From positions 59,221,374-59,285,373 of the forward strand of contig CM034542.1 of the NCBI GenBank assembly GCA_020002185.1: a stretch of DNA of 64,000 bases, read 5' to 3'. The notes beneath the pieces were generated by a model. That model made no database searches and had not been told where the DNA came from. It saw only the letters and a program-made list of their open reading frames with translations. This DNA comes from Paraescarpia echinospica. Its lineage: Eukaryota > Annelida > Polychaeta > Sabellida > Siboglinidae. Position 1 is the stretch's first letter. Each line of letters begins with the position of its first letter. A program made the position numbers and the translations under genes. Shown here one piece after another: positions 32,056-48,917 of this stretch.

Positions 32056-34359
32056 AAGATTTAACAAGATTTAACAAGATTGCCATCCAGAGAATTAACT
32101 CTAGATGGCAGGTGGACAAGGAAGCCCTTTGGCTTATCTAGAGTCCAACCCTTTTATCTACATATATCCAGCCCTTCTGAGGTATGTGTCGATTTTATTT
32201 TTAAACATATTCACACTACTAGCACCCACACAATCATCAGATAATCTGTTCCATTCATTCACAGTCCTTTGTGAAAATGAGAACTTTCTCACGTCTAATC
32301 TACACTGCTCCTTTACTAATGTAACTTCATGTCCTCTAGTCTTTCTATCTTTCTTAACTGAAAAAAACATATTTCTATCAATATTTTTATAACCATTCAA
32401 TATTTTAAACACTTCTATCTGATCTCCTCTCAATCTCCTGGTCTCTAGTGTTGTTAAACCACATTCTTTTAGGCGTTTTTCATAACTAAGATCCCTCAGT
32501 TTTGGTATCATTTTAGTCGCTCTCCTCTGTACTCTTTCTAGCATATCTATGTCCTTCTTGCGGTATGGCCTCCACGCTTGTATACAATATTCTAAATGAG
32601 GCCTAACTATTGTTTTGTACAGCGGTATTATTAGTTCTTTTTCTTTATATGCTATATTTCGCCTAATCAATCCAAGGATTTGATTTCCCTTTGAAGCTGC
32701 AATTCCACACTGCTCTGAAACCTTCATGTCAGCACTAATTGTCAGCCCTAAGTCTTTTTCTTTTACAGTAGTACTTAGTACAGTTCCCCCCATTGTATAT
32801 TCTACATATTCGTTCCCATATCCTGTGTGGAGGCATTTACATTTCCCAAAATTGAACAACATTTGCCACTTTTCAGACCATTTGATCAACCTGTCAAGAT
32901 CATCTTGTAAATGCTGTCTATCACCATCACTTTCAATCCTTCTAAACACTTTTGTATCATCTGCAAATTTCAACACCTTGCTAGCTATATCATCGTCCAA
33001 ATCGTTTATATATATTAAGAATAATATAGGTCCCAGTACTGATCCCTGTGGAACCCCACTCAAAACTGATTTCCAGTTTGAAGCCTCCCCATCAACAACT
33101 ACCCGTTGTCTTCTGTCAATCAGCCATTTTTCTATCCAGTTAATTATACCATTTCCTATGCCATGGGCTTTAGTTTAAGCAGTAATCTCTGATGTGGCAC
33201 TTTGTCGAAAGCTTTTTGAAAATCTAAGTAGATGATATCTACTGGTGATCCATCATCTACCCACTTTAGTGATATCTTCCAAAAAAATAACATATTTGTT
33301 AGGCATGACCTCGCTTTTAAAAACCCATGTTGAGATGGGTTTATCAAGTTATGTTTAACAAGAAAATCCACCATGTGATCTTTAATTAGTCTTTCTAATA
33401 ATTTACAAATCACTGATGCTAAACTCACTGGTCTATAGTTCTCTGACTTGTTTCTCGAACCTTTTTTGAATAACGGTATAATGTTTGCTTCTTTCCATTC
33501 TAAAGGAACCACTCCCTCTTCTAATGACAAGTTGAAAACTGTTGCAAGAGGTATGCTAATTTGTTCTACAATTTCCACTAGTAGTTTGGGTGGAATACCA
33601 TCCACTCCAGGTGATTTATTTTCCTTCATAGCCCTAATTTTCTTTGCTACCATTTCTTGCCATACTCAATTGTCCTAAATAGTCTGAATTGCCCCCTTGA
33701 ACTTTAGCCTCTGCTACTGGTGCAGTGAACTAATATCTTCCCTGGTAAACACTGAACTAAAGTGCACCATTCAGGTCTTCTGCCATTAAGAATCCCTCTT
33801 GATATTATATTTCCAGTATCTCTAGGGAGGGACCGGAATCTTTATCTCGAACTTTCTGTTTGTTTCAACATAATGATAAAAAAACTCTTTTTGCTGTCAT
33901 GTTTATATTACTACAGAATTGTTGTTCAGTTTCCTCTCTTTGAATTTCTTAATTTCTAGCTGTGGCTTGGTTAAGTGTTTTATAACTGTTGTAGTCTTCA
34001 TCATTTCCAGTACATCTATATGACTTCCACATCATTTGTTTGTACTTAATTTTTCTAATGGCTTCTTTCGATAAGTGTTTCTTTTTGGACCGTTTTCCTT
34101 GTTTTTGAAGGGTACAAATTTATCGACTATGCACTTAATTTCACTCTTTAATACATTCCAGCATTCTGTTTCCGTCTTATTTTTCAGTGTGTTATTCCAG
34201 TCTATCTTTGCTAAATATTTCCTCATGTCCTTATACCTTCCTTTGTGGAAATTTCTCCTATACTGCTTTTTACTATTCCTTTCTGATTTTATTTTGATGG
34301 TAAAATGTATCTGGTTGTGATCGTTACTCCCCAGTGGCTCATATATCTTGACATTGTCA
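32056..34359 (-). mobile_element. CR1-like LINE copy 1, cut by the assembly gap
   Basis: Minus-strand RT of the CR1 clade. 33156-33653 encodes NKSPGVDGIPPKLL, NYRPVSLASVICKLLERLI and YLDFQKAFDKVPHQRLL. 32158-33063 encodes SGVPQGSVLGPILFLIYIND, LKFADDTKVF and the C-terminus up to TYLRRAGYM. A frameshift separates the two. Further 5', a WNNTLKNKTETECWN frame and the endonuclease end run into the gap. The 3' tail is repeated TTTAACAAG. It is closely related to the copy at 52.9 kb. Confidence 0.92.
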
Positions 34360-35359
34360 NNNNNNNNNNNNNNNNNNNNNNNNNNNNNNNNNNNNNNNNN
34401 NNNNNNNNNNNNNNNNNNNNNNNNNNNNNNNNNNNNNNNNNNNNNNNNNNNNNNNNNNNNNNNNNNNNNNNNNNNNNNNNNNNNNNNNNNNNNNNNNNNN
34501 NNNNNNNNNNNNNNNNNNNNNNNNNNNNNNNNNNNNNNNNNNNNNNNNNNNNNNNNNNNNNNNNNNNNNNNNNNNNNNNNNNNNNNNNNNNNNNNNNNNN
34601 NNNNNNNNNNNNNNNNNNNNNNNNNNNNNNNNNNNNNNNNNNNNNNNNNNNNNNNNNNNNNNNNNNNNNNNNNNNNNNNNNNNNNNNNNNNNNNNNNNNN
34701 NNNNNNNNNNNNNNNNNNNNNNNNNNNNNNNNNNNNNNNNNNNNNNNNNNNNNNNNNNNNNNNNNNNNNNNNNNNNNNNNNNNNNNNNNNNNNNNNNNNN
34801 NNNNNNNNNNNNNNNNNNNNNNNNNNNNNNNNNNNNNNNNNNNNNNNNNNNNNNNNNNNNNNNNNNNNNNNNNNNNNNNNNNNNNNNNNNNNNNNNNNNN
34901 NNNNNNNNNNNNNNNNNNNNNNNNNNNNNNNNNNNNNNNNNNNNNNNNNNNNNNNNNNNNNNNNNNNNNNNNNNNNNNNNNNNNNNNNNNNNNNNNNNNN
35001 NNNNNNNNNNNNNNNNNNNNNNNNNNNNNNNNNNNNNNNNNNNNNNNNNNNNNNNNNNNNNNNNNNNNNNNNNNNNNNNNNNNNNNNNNNNNNNNNNNNN
35101 NNNNNNNNNNNNNNNNNNNNNNNNNNNNNNNNNNNNNNNNNNNNNNNNNNNNNNNNNNNNNNNNNNNNNNNNNNNNNNNNNNNNNNNNNNNNNNNNNNNN
35201 NNNNNNNNNNNNNNNNNNNNNNNNNNNNNNNNNNNNNNNNNNNNNNNNNNNNNNNNNNNNNNNNNNNNNNNNNNNNNNNNNNNNNNNNNNNNNNNNNNNN
35301 NNNNNNNNNNNNNNNNNNNNNNNNNNNNNNNNNNNNNNNNNNNNNNNNNNNNNNNNNNN
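34360..35359. other. Assembly gap (1000 N)
   Basis: Exactly 1000 N, the round number used for gaps of unknown size. The flanks are CR1 endonuclease on the left and the 28-bp satellite on the right, both hard to assemble. Unseen VPS16 5' exons could be lost here. Confidence 0.98.
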
Positions 35360-38300
35360 ACTCTAAGCCTGTTGTGCTACTTACACTACTCTACGCCTGT
35401 TGTGCTACCTACACTACTCTACGCCTGTTGTGCTACCTACACTACTCTACGTCTGTTGTGCTACTTACACTACACTACGCCTGTTGTGCTACTTACACTA
35501 CACTACGCCTGTTGTGCTACCTACAATACTCTACGTCTGATGTGCTATACCTACACTACTCTATGCATGTTGTGCTACCTACACTTCTGTAGGCCTGTTG
35601 TGCTACCTACACTACTCTACGCCTGTTGTGCTACCTACACTACTCTACCCCTGTTGTGCTACATACACTACTCTACGTCTGTTGAGCTACCTACACCACT
35701 CTACGCCTGTTGTGCAACCAACCATACTCTACGCCTATTGTGCTACCTACATTACTCTACGTCTGTTGTGCTACCTACACTACTCTACGCCTGTTGTGCT
35801 ACATACACTGCTCTACGTCTGTTGTGCAACCTACCATACTCTACGCCTGTTGTGCTACCTAAACTACTCTACGTCTGTTGTGCTACCTACACTACTCTAC
35901 GCCTGTTGTGCTACATACACTGCTCTACGTCTGTTGTGCTACCTACACTACACTACGCCTGTTGTGCTACATACACTACTCTAAGCCTGTTGTGCTACTT
36001 ACACTTCTCTACGCCTGTTGTGCTACCTACACTACTCCACGCCTGTTGTGCTACCTACACTACTCTACGTCTGTTGTGCTACCTACACTACTCTACGCCT
36101 GTTGTGCTACTTACACTACACTACGCCTGTTGTGCTATCTACACTACTCTACGCCTGTTGTGCTACGTACACTACTCTACGCCTGTTGTGCTACTTACAC
36201 TACTCTACGCCTGTTGTGCTACCTACACTACACTACGCCTGATGTGCTATACCTACACTACTCTATGCATGTTGTGCTACCTACACTACTCTAGGCCTGT
36301 TGTGCTACCTACACTACTCTACGCCTGTTGTGCTACCTAAACTACTCTACGCCTGTTGTGCTACTTACACTACTCTACGTCTGTTGTGCTACATACTCTA
36401 CACTACGCCTGATGTGCTATACCTACACTACTCTATGCATGTTGTGCTATCTACACTACTCTAGGCCTGTTGTGTTACCTACACTACTCTACCCCTGTTG
36501 TGCTACCTACAATACTCTACGTCTGTTGTGCTACCTACACTAATCTACGCCTCTTGTCCTACCTACCCTACTCTACGCCTGTTGTGCTACATACACTACT
36601 CTACGTCTGTTGTGATACCTACACCACTCTACGCCTGTTGTGCTACCTACCATACTCTGAGCCTGTTGTGCTACTTACACTACTTTACGCCTGTTGTGCT
36701 ACCTACACTACTCTACGCCTGTTGTGCTACCTACACTACTCTACGCCTGTTGTGCTACTTACACTACACTACGCCTGTTGTGCTATCTACACTTCTCTAC
36801 GCCTGTTGTGCTACCTACACTACTCTACGCCTGTTGTGCTATTTACAATACTCTACGCCTGTTGTGCTACCTACACTACTCTACGCCTGATGTGCTGTAC
36901 CTATACTACTCTATGCATGTTGTGCTACCTACACTACTCTAGGCCTGTTGTGCTACCTACACTACTCTACCCCTGTTATGCTACCTACACTACTCTACGT
37001 CTGTTGTGCTACCTACACTACTCTACGCTTGTTGTCCTACCTACCCTACTCTACGCCTGTTGTGCTACCTACCATACTCTACGCCTGTTGTGCTACCTAC
37101 ACTACTCTACGTATGTTGTGCTACCTACACTACTCTACGCCTGTTGTGCTACCTACACTATTCTAAGCCTGTTGATCTACTTACTCTACTCTACGCCTGT
37201 TGTGCTACCTACCCTAATCTACGCCTATTGTGCTACATACACTACTCTAAGCCTGTTGTGCTACCTACACTACTCTACGCCTGTTGAGCTACATACACTA
37301 CTCTAAGCCTGTTGTGCTACTTACACTACTCTACGCCTGTTGTGCTACCTACACTACTCTACGCCTGTTGTTCTACCTACACTACTCTACGCCTGTTGTG
37401 CTACTTACACTACACTACTCCTGTTGTGCTACTTACACTACACTACGCCTGTTGTGCTAACTACAATACTCTACGTCTGATGTGCTATACCTACACTACT
37501 CTATGCATGTTGTGCTACTTACACTACTGTAGGCCTGTTGTGCTACATACACTACTCTACGCCTGTTGTGCTACCTACACTACTCTACCCCTGTTGTGCT
37601 ACATACACTACTCTACGTCTGTTGTGCTACCTACACTACTCTACGTCTGTTGAGCTACCTACACCACTCTACGCCTGTTGTGCAACCAACCATACTCTAC
37701 GCCTATTGTGCTACCTACATTACTCTACGTCTGTTGTGCTACCTACACTACTCTACGCCTGTTGTGCTACATACACTGCTCTACGCCTGTTGTGCAACCT
37801 ACCATACTCTACGCCTGTTGTGCTACCTAAACTACTCTACGTCTGTTGTGCTACCTACACTACTCTACGCCTGTTGTGCTACATACACTGTTCTACGTCT
37901 GTTGTGCTACCTACACTACTCTACGCCTGTTGTGCTACATACACTACTCTAAGCCTGTTGTGCTACTTACACTTCTCTACGCCTGTTGTGCTACCTACAC
38001 TACTCTACGCCTGTTGTGCTACCTACACTACTCTACGTCTGTTGTGCTACCTACACTACTCTACGCCTGTTGTGCTACTTACACTACACTACGCCTGTTG
38101 TGCTATCTACACTACTCTACGCCTGTTGTGCTACGTACACTACTCTACGCCTGTTGTGCTACTTACACTACTCTACGCCTGTTGTGCTACCTACACTACA
38201 CTACGCCTGTTGTGCTATACCTACACAACTCTATGCATGTTGTGCTACCTATAATACTATAGGCCTGTTGTGCTACCTACACTACTCTACCCCTGTTGTG

Positions 38301-39430
38301 CTACCTACACTACTCTACGTCTGTTGTGCTACCTACACTACTCTACGCCTGTTGTCCTACCTACACTACTCTACGCCTGTTGTGCTACATACACTACTCT
38401 ACGTCTGTTGTGCTACCTACACCACTCTACGCCTGTTGTGCTACCTACCATACTCTAAGCCTGTTGTGCTACTTACATTACTCTACGCCTGTTGTGCTAC
38501 CTACACTACACTACGCCTGTTGTGCTATCTACACTACTCTACGCCTGTTATGCTACCTACACTACTCTACGCCTGTTGTGCTACTTACAATACTCTACGC
38601 CTGTTGTGCTACCTACACTACTCTACGTCTGTTGTGCTACATACACTACTCTACGCCGGTTGTGCTACTTACACTACACTACGCCTGTTGTGCTATCTAC
38701 ACTACTCTACGCCTGTTGTGCTAGTTACAATACTCTACGCCTGTTGTGCCACCTACACTACTCTACGCCTGATGTGCTGTACCTACACTACTCTATGCAT
38801 GTTGTGCTACCTACACTACTCTAGGCCTGTTGTGCTACCTACACTACTCTACCCCTGTTATGCTACCTACACTACTCTACGTCTGTTGTGCTACCTACAC
38901 TACTCTACGCTTGTTGTCCTACCTACCCTACTCTACGCCTGTTGTGCTACCTACCATACTCTACGCCTGTTGTGCTACCTACACTACTCTACGTATGTTG
39001 TGCTACCTACACTACTCTACGCCTGTTGTGCTACCTACACTATTCTAAGCCTGCTGTTCTACTTACTCTACTCTACGCCTGTTGTGCTACCTACCCTAAT
39101 ATACGCCTATTGTGCTACATACACTACTCTAAGCCTGTTGTGCTACCTACACTACTCTACGCCTGTTGAGCTACATACACTACTCTAAGCCTGATGTGCT
39201 ACTTACACTACTCTACGCCTGTTGTGCTACCTAAACTACTCTACGCCTGTTGTGCTACCTACACTACTCCACGCCTGTTGTGCAACTTACATTACACTAC
39301 GCCTGTTGTGCTACCTACACTACTGTAGGCCTGTTGTGCTACCTACACTACTCTACGCCTGTTGTGCTACCTACACTACTGTACGTCTGTTGTGCTACCT
39401 ACACTACTCTACGCCTGTTGTGCTACCTAC
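35360..39430. repeat. 28-bp satellite array, about 145 copies, with a 1.9-2.0-kb higher-order repeat
   Basis: Unit of 28 bp (GTTGTGCTACCTACACTACT plus CTACGCCT). Substitutions and a few longer units (GATGTGCTATACC, CTATGCATG, CTAGGCC) mark positions. The variant pattern from about 35598 recurs from 37566 (offset 1968), and that from 36948 recurs from 38830 (offset 1882). All reading frames through it are artefacts. Confidence 0.96.
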
Positions 39431-39905
39431 ACTGCCCGCAAACTCAACCACTTCCACATTACTTGTCTCCGCCGTTTGCTGGCAGGATTGAGTCCCAGAC
39501 CCAGAGGTCCTTGAACAAGCCAGTCTGCCAAGAATCCGCACATCCTCACGAAGGCTCAACTGAGATAGGCTGGACATCTGGCTCATGTGCCTGATGAGCG
39601 CCTACTTCCAGACTCTTCTTCGGCGAACTGGCGGAATGTCGACGCGAGCGGGACCGGCCAAAGCTGCGATTCAGAGATAAGCCTACTCTTAAGGACTGCC
39701 TAAAGAGCTTCGGAATTGACCCGGTCTCATGGGGAAATCATGCGGCAAACCGTTCTGTCTGGATATGTCTGGTCTGGAAAGATGCAACCTCATGTGAGAG
39801 TCGGCGTGTCGAAGCAGCCAGGGCCAAGCGCGAGGGTCGAAAGGCGCGAGCTGCAAATACATCAACAGTGCCAGCACCATGCGGGTGCGAAACCTGTAGA
39901 AAGAC

Positions 39906-39907
<2 letters not shown>
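39431..39907 (+). mobile_element. LINE reverse transcriptase C-terminus, degenerate
   Basis: Plus-strand frames, broken by stops and shifts, read KLNHFHITCLRRLL, then AGHLAHVPDERLL, then CLKSFGIDPVSWG, ending near a CGCETCRKTF cysteine motif. This is the standard C-terminal tail of a LINE class common in invertebrates. The CRKTF end runs directly into the (AT)n tract, which may have started from its 3' tail. Confidence 0.75.
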
Positions 39908-42628
<2,721 letters not shown>

Positions 42629-43497
42629 ATTAATATTAGCAAAAATAGATAAGCGAGCGAAAAATGAACAACTCTCAAACACGTTCCAAAAACGCCTTTT
42701 GAACGACTGCTTGTACCATTACGGTTGGTCGGATCCCAACAATATTGATGTCGTTTGAAAGTTTAAACTTTCTGCTATTCAAACATATATAAATGGTTTC
42801 TTGATAATCATTCCTAAAAATAACTAAAAACGGACCTACAACAGGGCCCGTTCCGGTGTCTTAGACACTGCGAACGATGTTGTTTCGTCGACACAGTTCA
42901 CCAAACTACCGATTGAGGCACCACTATCTGATTTCATGGTATAAGCTCCACCCACTTTCAAACGGCTGCTAAAATGACATACGCGAAGTAGGCGTGACGT
43001 CACATTCACGTATATCAACCAACCAACGCGAATTTAGACCCGTTGGGTGGCGTACGTTATTGTGACGTCACGCCGATGTAGAGATATATCGGTTTCGCTG
43101 CGATCAAAGCACATCAATTTCGCCGCGGTTTAAAAGTGGGTGGAGCTTATAACATGAAATCAAGAAATGGTTAAGTACGCATGTCTGAACCTATGCAAAT
43201 GAGGAAAACAGCGCCGCAATCGGAAGATTAGTGTACTTAGTACCCGCCGCCAACATCGTTCGGAACAGTACAGAACACCGAAAACGGCGTGATTGTAGAT
43301 CCGTTTATCGGTGTTCTTTAAACGGTTACCGTGAAAAATCTAGACGACGCTAGAATAACAAAAGTGCATCCTTTCAAATGATACCAAGACCGTCGGGACA
43401 GGACGAGCCGTGAGGGTACTAGCGACCGTAGAATTTCATGTTTTGGACGTGTTCTGAGTTGTTCATTTTTCGCTCGCTTATCTATTTTTGGTATTAG
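42629..43497. mobile_element. Foldback MITE, about 865 bp
   Basis: The ends are inverted copies: left CAAAAATAGATAAGCGAGCG plus AAAAATGAACAACTC, and right its complement (CGCTCGCTTATCTATTTTTG). Inner inverted segments also pair: CATGGTATAAGCTCCACCCA against TGGGTGGAGCTTATAACATG, and GGCGTGACGTCAC against GTGACGTCACGCC. A TATTAG sequence flanks both ends and may be the target duplication. No transposase frame. It carries two CRE palindromes. Confidence 0.85.
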
Positions 43498-43504
43498 TAT
43501 TAGT

Positions 43505-43955
<451 letters not shown>

Positions 43956-44919
43956 ATAAGTATTGTCAATAAATTGTCCCTAGGCTTCAGGAGCCCGGCA
44001 CTGTTTGTAAGTGTGTGAAGCCTTCCCTCGGATACAAACCCGGGGTTACACCTTGTAAGGTGTGCGTGATTTTGGGAAAGGGAAAACATAAACACCCTGC
44101 ATGTGGTGTCAATAAGCGTATATCGAATCAATGTTGCAAGTCCCATAACTGCAATGCTTGTTGACCATGCTGGACAATCAGTGTTATACTGGCGACCTAG
44201 AATACACCAATACGATAGCGTTTATCGCCAACGATCTAACATGAATGTCTTACACACGGTTACCCTTTTTAAGTTGTTTCGAAGTTTGAGTAGTTTAGCT
44301 GCATGTTTAGTTGTGTCCGTTCTCTCGGCTGTGTAAATGAGCATCTGGCTAATGAGAGTGGTGGTCTATCGGCAGATCGTCAGCTTGTAGCATATTCCGG
44401 AGAATGGTCCTTATTCTCCTCTCCCTTCTAATTATGTCCACAACTTCGATGAACAATTGTGAACTTCGGTGGCACTCCTCGGTAAGTCAGGCCGATGTTA
44501 TCTGCCTTAAAATGATACTTTCTTATAGCAAACATGGGTGAAACATAACGTAGGCAGTTACAGATGTTGCGTAAAAAACTGAGACATTTGTTCAGCACTT
44601 GTCATCGCCAAGCAAAGAAAATAGGTGCGCTTTGATACAGGAATAGACTCAGAGGGAAGAGAGGAACGCACCACACCACCTGCACCCGACAGCCGGGCCA
44701 GTGATCCCAGGGCCTCACGACCGCACCATTATCAATCAGAACGACTTCTGTGAATGAACATAGCTGAAGCGTATGCCTCTGTGAATACATGACAGGTCGC
44801 CATGACAAATCGCCCCGCTGACGGTTCAAAGAATTACCGATAGCGGCAACTGTTCAGAGACATGTACGTATTATTCTAAGCGCTTCCGGCCATATTTTGA
44901 CTTCTTTGTACCACTCACT
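43956..44919. other. Unassigned sequence
   Basis: About 960 nt. No gene recognised. A minus-strand frame at 44602-44829 has no family I recognise and may belong to an old element. Confidence 0.4.
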
Positions 44920-46365
44920 AATGTGACACCACGTCTATATAATACAGTGTACGATAAAGAAACTATCATTGCTGATTCCATTGCTAAAAGTTATGTCAAA
45001 AAGATCATTGACAGTTCTGGAATGAAATTAGGAATTGCTGTTGATGCAGTTGAAATGATGAGTATTATTAATGAATTATTATGCAATAAGTCACCATGTC
45101 TGGATGATATTACTGCAGAACACATAAAGTTCGCCGATGCTTAAATTGTGGTGCTATTATCTACCCTTGTGACCTTATGGTGCATGGTTATGTTCCGAAA
45201 TAAATTTCAGGGTCTGCTATTGTATCGGTTATTAAGGATAAACATAGACGGATAAATAACAGACCAATATGCCTTTCTAACATATGTTCCAAGATAATAG
45301 ATACTGTGTTATTCAACAGAATGGAAACATACTTGCAAACTACGCTTCATCAGTTTCAGGATTTAAACCAAAACACGGAACGGAGCTGTGTGTGTTTACA
45401 TTTAAGGAATTACTCAGATTTTACACTAAACATGGTTCAGCTCTGCATGTTGCGTTTCTGGATGCTTCAAAAGCATTTGATCGAGTCAATCGACATAAGC
45501 TGTTAACGAAATTAGAACAACGCGATGTACCGAAATATATTCTAAGAATACTCAGCCAATGTGTCCTATAACCAATTTGTATGTATCCGATAGGGATCTA
45601 CCTACTCGGGTTTCTTCTCAGTGGGTGTTAAGCAAGGTGGAAAGTTATCTCCTTTACTGTTTAACCTTTACATTGACAATTTGAGTGTACAACTAAACAA
45701 ACAACATATCGGTTGTAGTCTGGGTACTATGGTTGTTAATCACCTGATATACGGTGATGACCTACTTTTATTCGCTCCTTCCGCCAAGGGACTACAAGCT
45801 TTATTTGACATATGTTACTCTTGTGGGTGTGAGCACGATGTTCAATATAATACGGGTAAATCCCTGATCATGTACTTTGATTCTAGAAACTCAAATCTCG
45901 CCAGGGAAATGACTTAAACTTCTAATTAAGTTAAACTTCGCCACTTCTTGTAAATACCTGGGCGTGTCATTTATAACGACTTATTGGATGAGGCTGACAT
46001 TCAAGCCAAAGTGAGATTTCCTTATGCCCAAAGTAACATGTTACGGCAGTAATATTTATATGTGTGCAATATGGGTTAATTGTAGAAAAGTTATTTTTCA
46101 GCAATTTATTGTTGCCTATAACAGTTCATGCAGGATATTGAACAGTCTGCCTATGAGATGTAGAGCTAGCCACATGTTTGCTACAGCTAATGTAAAATCA
46201 TGTAAATGTATTATCGGAACAGCTATTCTTAGTTTAATCACGAGGATTTACAGGTCTGTTAATACAATTATTCAGAGTATTATTACTAGCGACATCTACC
46301 GTACGTTGCAGTTGCAGCATCAGTGGGTCAAGGCTTTGTATAATGTTGAAATATCCTGTTTTTAA
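44920..46365 (+). pseudogene. Decayed non-LTR retrotransposon reverse transcriptase
   Basis: Four plus-strand frames in order. 44923-45144 has NKSPCLDDITAEHIKFADA (RT block 1). 45284-45571 has VAFLDASKAFDRVNRHKLL. 45621-45917 has GVKQGGKLSPLLFNLYIDNL and HLIYGDDLLLFAPS (active site YGDD). 46024-46365 is a C-terminal part. Stops and shifts separate them. The clade is not clear from memory. No 5' endonuclease seen. Confidence 0.85.
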
Positions 46366-47124
46366 ATATCCAAAAGCCGCATACATTATCGGTTGTGTGA
46401 CTAACATATTATATTGTACTTGTCTTTTAATGTGTCTTAATATAGTACAATGGAAATGTTCAAGATTTGAAGAAAAACACGGGACACCTTAATATGGCTA
46501 GTTCTTCCAGAGAGAGGGGTTTGAAGTTGCATTTCTGAATCTTGTTATACCGCGAAACACATGCATAATACACATAAAGACTGGCTTAGTACTGTGTTTC
46601 GCAGGTATCGCTTATATTTGAAATAATGGTGTACCCATTGAACCGCTAGTAATGTATCTAGTTTGACTGCATCACTTTGTTGGGGGACGTTTCATATCTA
46701 TTTTGACAGGAAACATACAGTAAACATATTTAACAGCATATTTTCACAGGCGTCGTAACCGGAGGGTTTGGGGGACGCAACACCAAATAACGTAGGTGAG
46801 GGATGGAGAAAGGATTAGTCCCCAGTATTTCGGGACGGTGGGTGAATCTTGAGGTGCGATTTGAGATTTTTGGTCAAGGTGCATGTTTACGCAGAGCCTG
46901 GAGTGGGTTTTTGGCGACCTTCAAGGGGGTGCAATTAGAGGTAATTGGAGAGCGTCAAGGCGGTGGTTTTATGGTGCTAACCGTGGTTTATAGAGAGCTT
47001 AAGATGTTTTGGCGAGCTTCAAGGGGGTGCAAACCGAAGTGTTTTGGAGAGCATTTGTCACCCACAATATTCACCACTTTCCGACGCCAATGAATGGTCT
47101 TTCAATTAATACAAAAGGCAAAAC
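46366..47124. other. Unassigned sequence with degenerate internal repetition
   Basis: 46890-47060 contains two or three diverged copies of a segment with GGCGA(C/G)CTTCAAGGGGGTGCAA. Nothing else recognised. Confidence 0.4.
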
Positions 47125-47795
47125 ATATTGACAAACAGCAAACTGACACAGCAACCTATTATGATTAACAATCATGCACTCGAATGCGCGAACAAGTTCA
47201 CCTACCTGGGCATCATCATTAGCCTCCAACGAGGTGCAGGAGAAGGCACGATTGGGAAAAAACAGGTCAGCATTTGCAAATCTACAACTGCTGTGGAGAT
47301 CCTCAGTATACTTCCTGAAAAAAGCTAAATTCAGAATCTACAAGAGCAATGTCCTGTCTGTGTGTATGGCTCGGAGTGCTGGCATATGACACAGCAAGAC
47401 ACCAATAGTCTATCTAGCTTCCACAACACCTGCCTAAAGATGATAATGAAAGTATAAGGACCGAGACCATTTCCAACACAAGACTCCAACAAGCAACAAA
47501 TCAACAACATATCTGCCTTCCCCTGAAAAAGAGGAGGCGGACATGGCTCGGCCATGTCTACAGGACGAGCAACGACATTCCAGCATAAACAGCACTGACC
47601 TGGACGCCAGAAGGAAATAGAAAAAGAGGCAGACGAAAAAACAACTTGGCGACGAACCATTGATGAAGAACCGAAGACTGTTGGGCTGACCTGGGGCACA
47701 GCAGCAAGGAAGGCCAAGACAGAGGGGTCTGGCGAGATATTGTGCGAGCCTTATGTGCCACACGGCATGAAGAGGATAAGTAAGTAAGTAAGTAA
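47125..47795 (+). mobile_element. LINE 3' end with (TAAG)n tail
   Basis: Plus-strand RT C-terminal pieces in shifting frames: CANKFTYLGIIISL, KFRIYKSNVLSV, RRRTWLGHVYR, then GTAARKAKT and ALCATRHEEDK, followed by (GTAA)n at 47780-47797. 5' truncated and frameshifted. Confidence 0.82.
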
Positions 47796-48917
47796 GTTGA
47801 CAATGGCGGACTTCAAAAATCGTCAGTGATTCGATATAGCGTGTTGTTATTTACATATAGAGAGCAGAGCGGAGAAGTTTGTGACTGCCACAGAAGACTT
47901 ACGTAAAGACACAGCATATGTATTTCATCAGATGAAGAAACTGTTCTATGATATCATGACCTGTGCTTTGCGTGTGACATAGTCAGCCCAGTGTGTATTT
48001 AGTGTAATATTGGACTCATACATAAATAAATTAACATAAGACTATGGCCTGGGTTTAGCCATCAGAAAACGACGAGGTGAACGTTTTCCGAAGGTAAACA
48101 ATCATAGATCTAGCGTTTCTAGATGATATGGTCCTGATTAAAGAAAACATCAAGTCCTTGATCGGCACAGAGATTACCGGAAGATGTTGTGAACGAAACA
48201 GGACTGTTGAACTATTTGGCAATGAATTTATTAATCATAAAAAAACCATGGTTATCATCATCAATACAAAACATGTAATATTATAATAATAGCAATTACT
48301 ATTGCTGAAGTACTTGAGGAAATAGAGGACTTCCGGTCAATGACAATTATACCAGCAAGTACATCACTGTTCACTTGAACAACAGGTTGACAAACAGGAA
48401 CTCTGTATGGGAGTGTAGACAACTCTCAAACAAGAATCGAAGGAGACGCCTCCGACTATTTGGTAGGTGCTACCGTCACACAGAAGAAACTGTATCAATA
48501 TACGTAGAGAGAACGCCCACTCATGATTGGAAATACAGATTGAAAGAGAGATAAATATACATTAAGCTGATCTGTGAACACCTCGATGTTGAAGCGCCTG
48601 GTCTTCCATCTTTTGTGGGAAATCGACTCATATGGAAACGGTTCGTCAATACTCCGGTCCCGACCATCTGTTGGTGGTGATGATGGCGGATTAAGTTAGG
48701 AGGTTTGATGAGAAGGCAACGGTGTTAACACCTTACAGGCGCTAAACCCCTTTACTTACTTAGTGACCGTGCTCGCAGACGATTCACACTTCTCAAGAGC
48801 GCGCACACTGACAACATCCATCTATCACAACGATATGTACGTCTGCGGCGAGGTTGTCCTGATTACAAGAGGGGGTCCCCGAAGATCCACACTCTGTTGT
48901 CACAACATGAACGGGAC
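47796..48917. other. Mostly unassigned; probable LINE scrap at 48420-48556
   Basis: A plus-strand frame at about 48425-48556 reads RRRRLRLFGRCYRHTEETVS, similar to the RLRLFGH.YRH motif near the end of RTE-like RTs. The rest is not recognised. Confidence 0.4.

Noticed and set aside
34305..35592. 353- and 414-codon plus-strand frames across 34.4-35.4 kb
   Set aside because: They consist almost entirely of unknown residues from the assembly gap.
35372..39188. Many frames of 60-400 codons in the 28-bp array
   Set aside because: Every frame of this T/C-rich unit lacks stops; no supporting signal.
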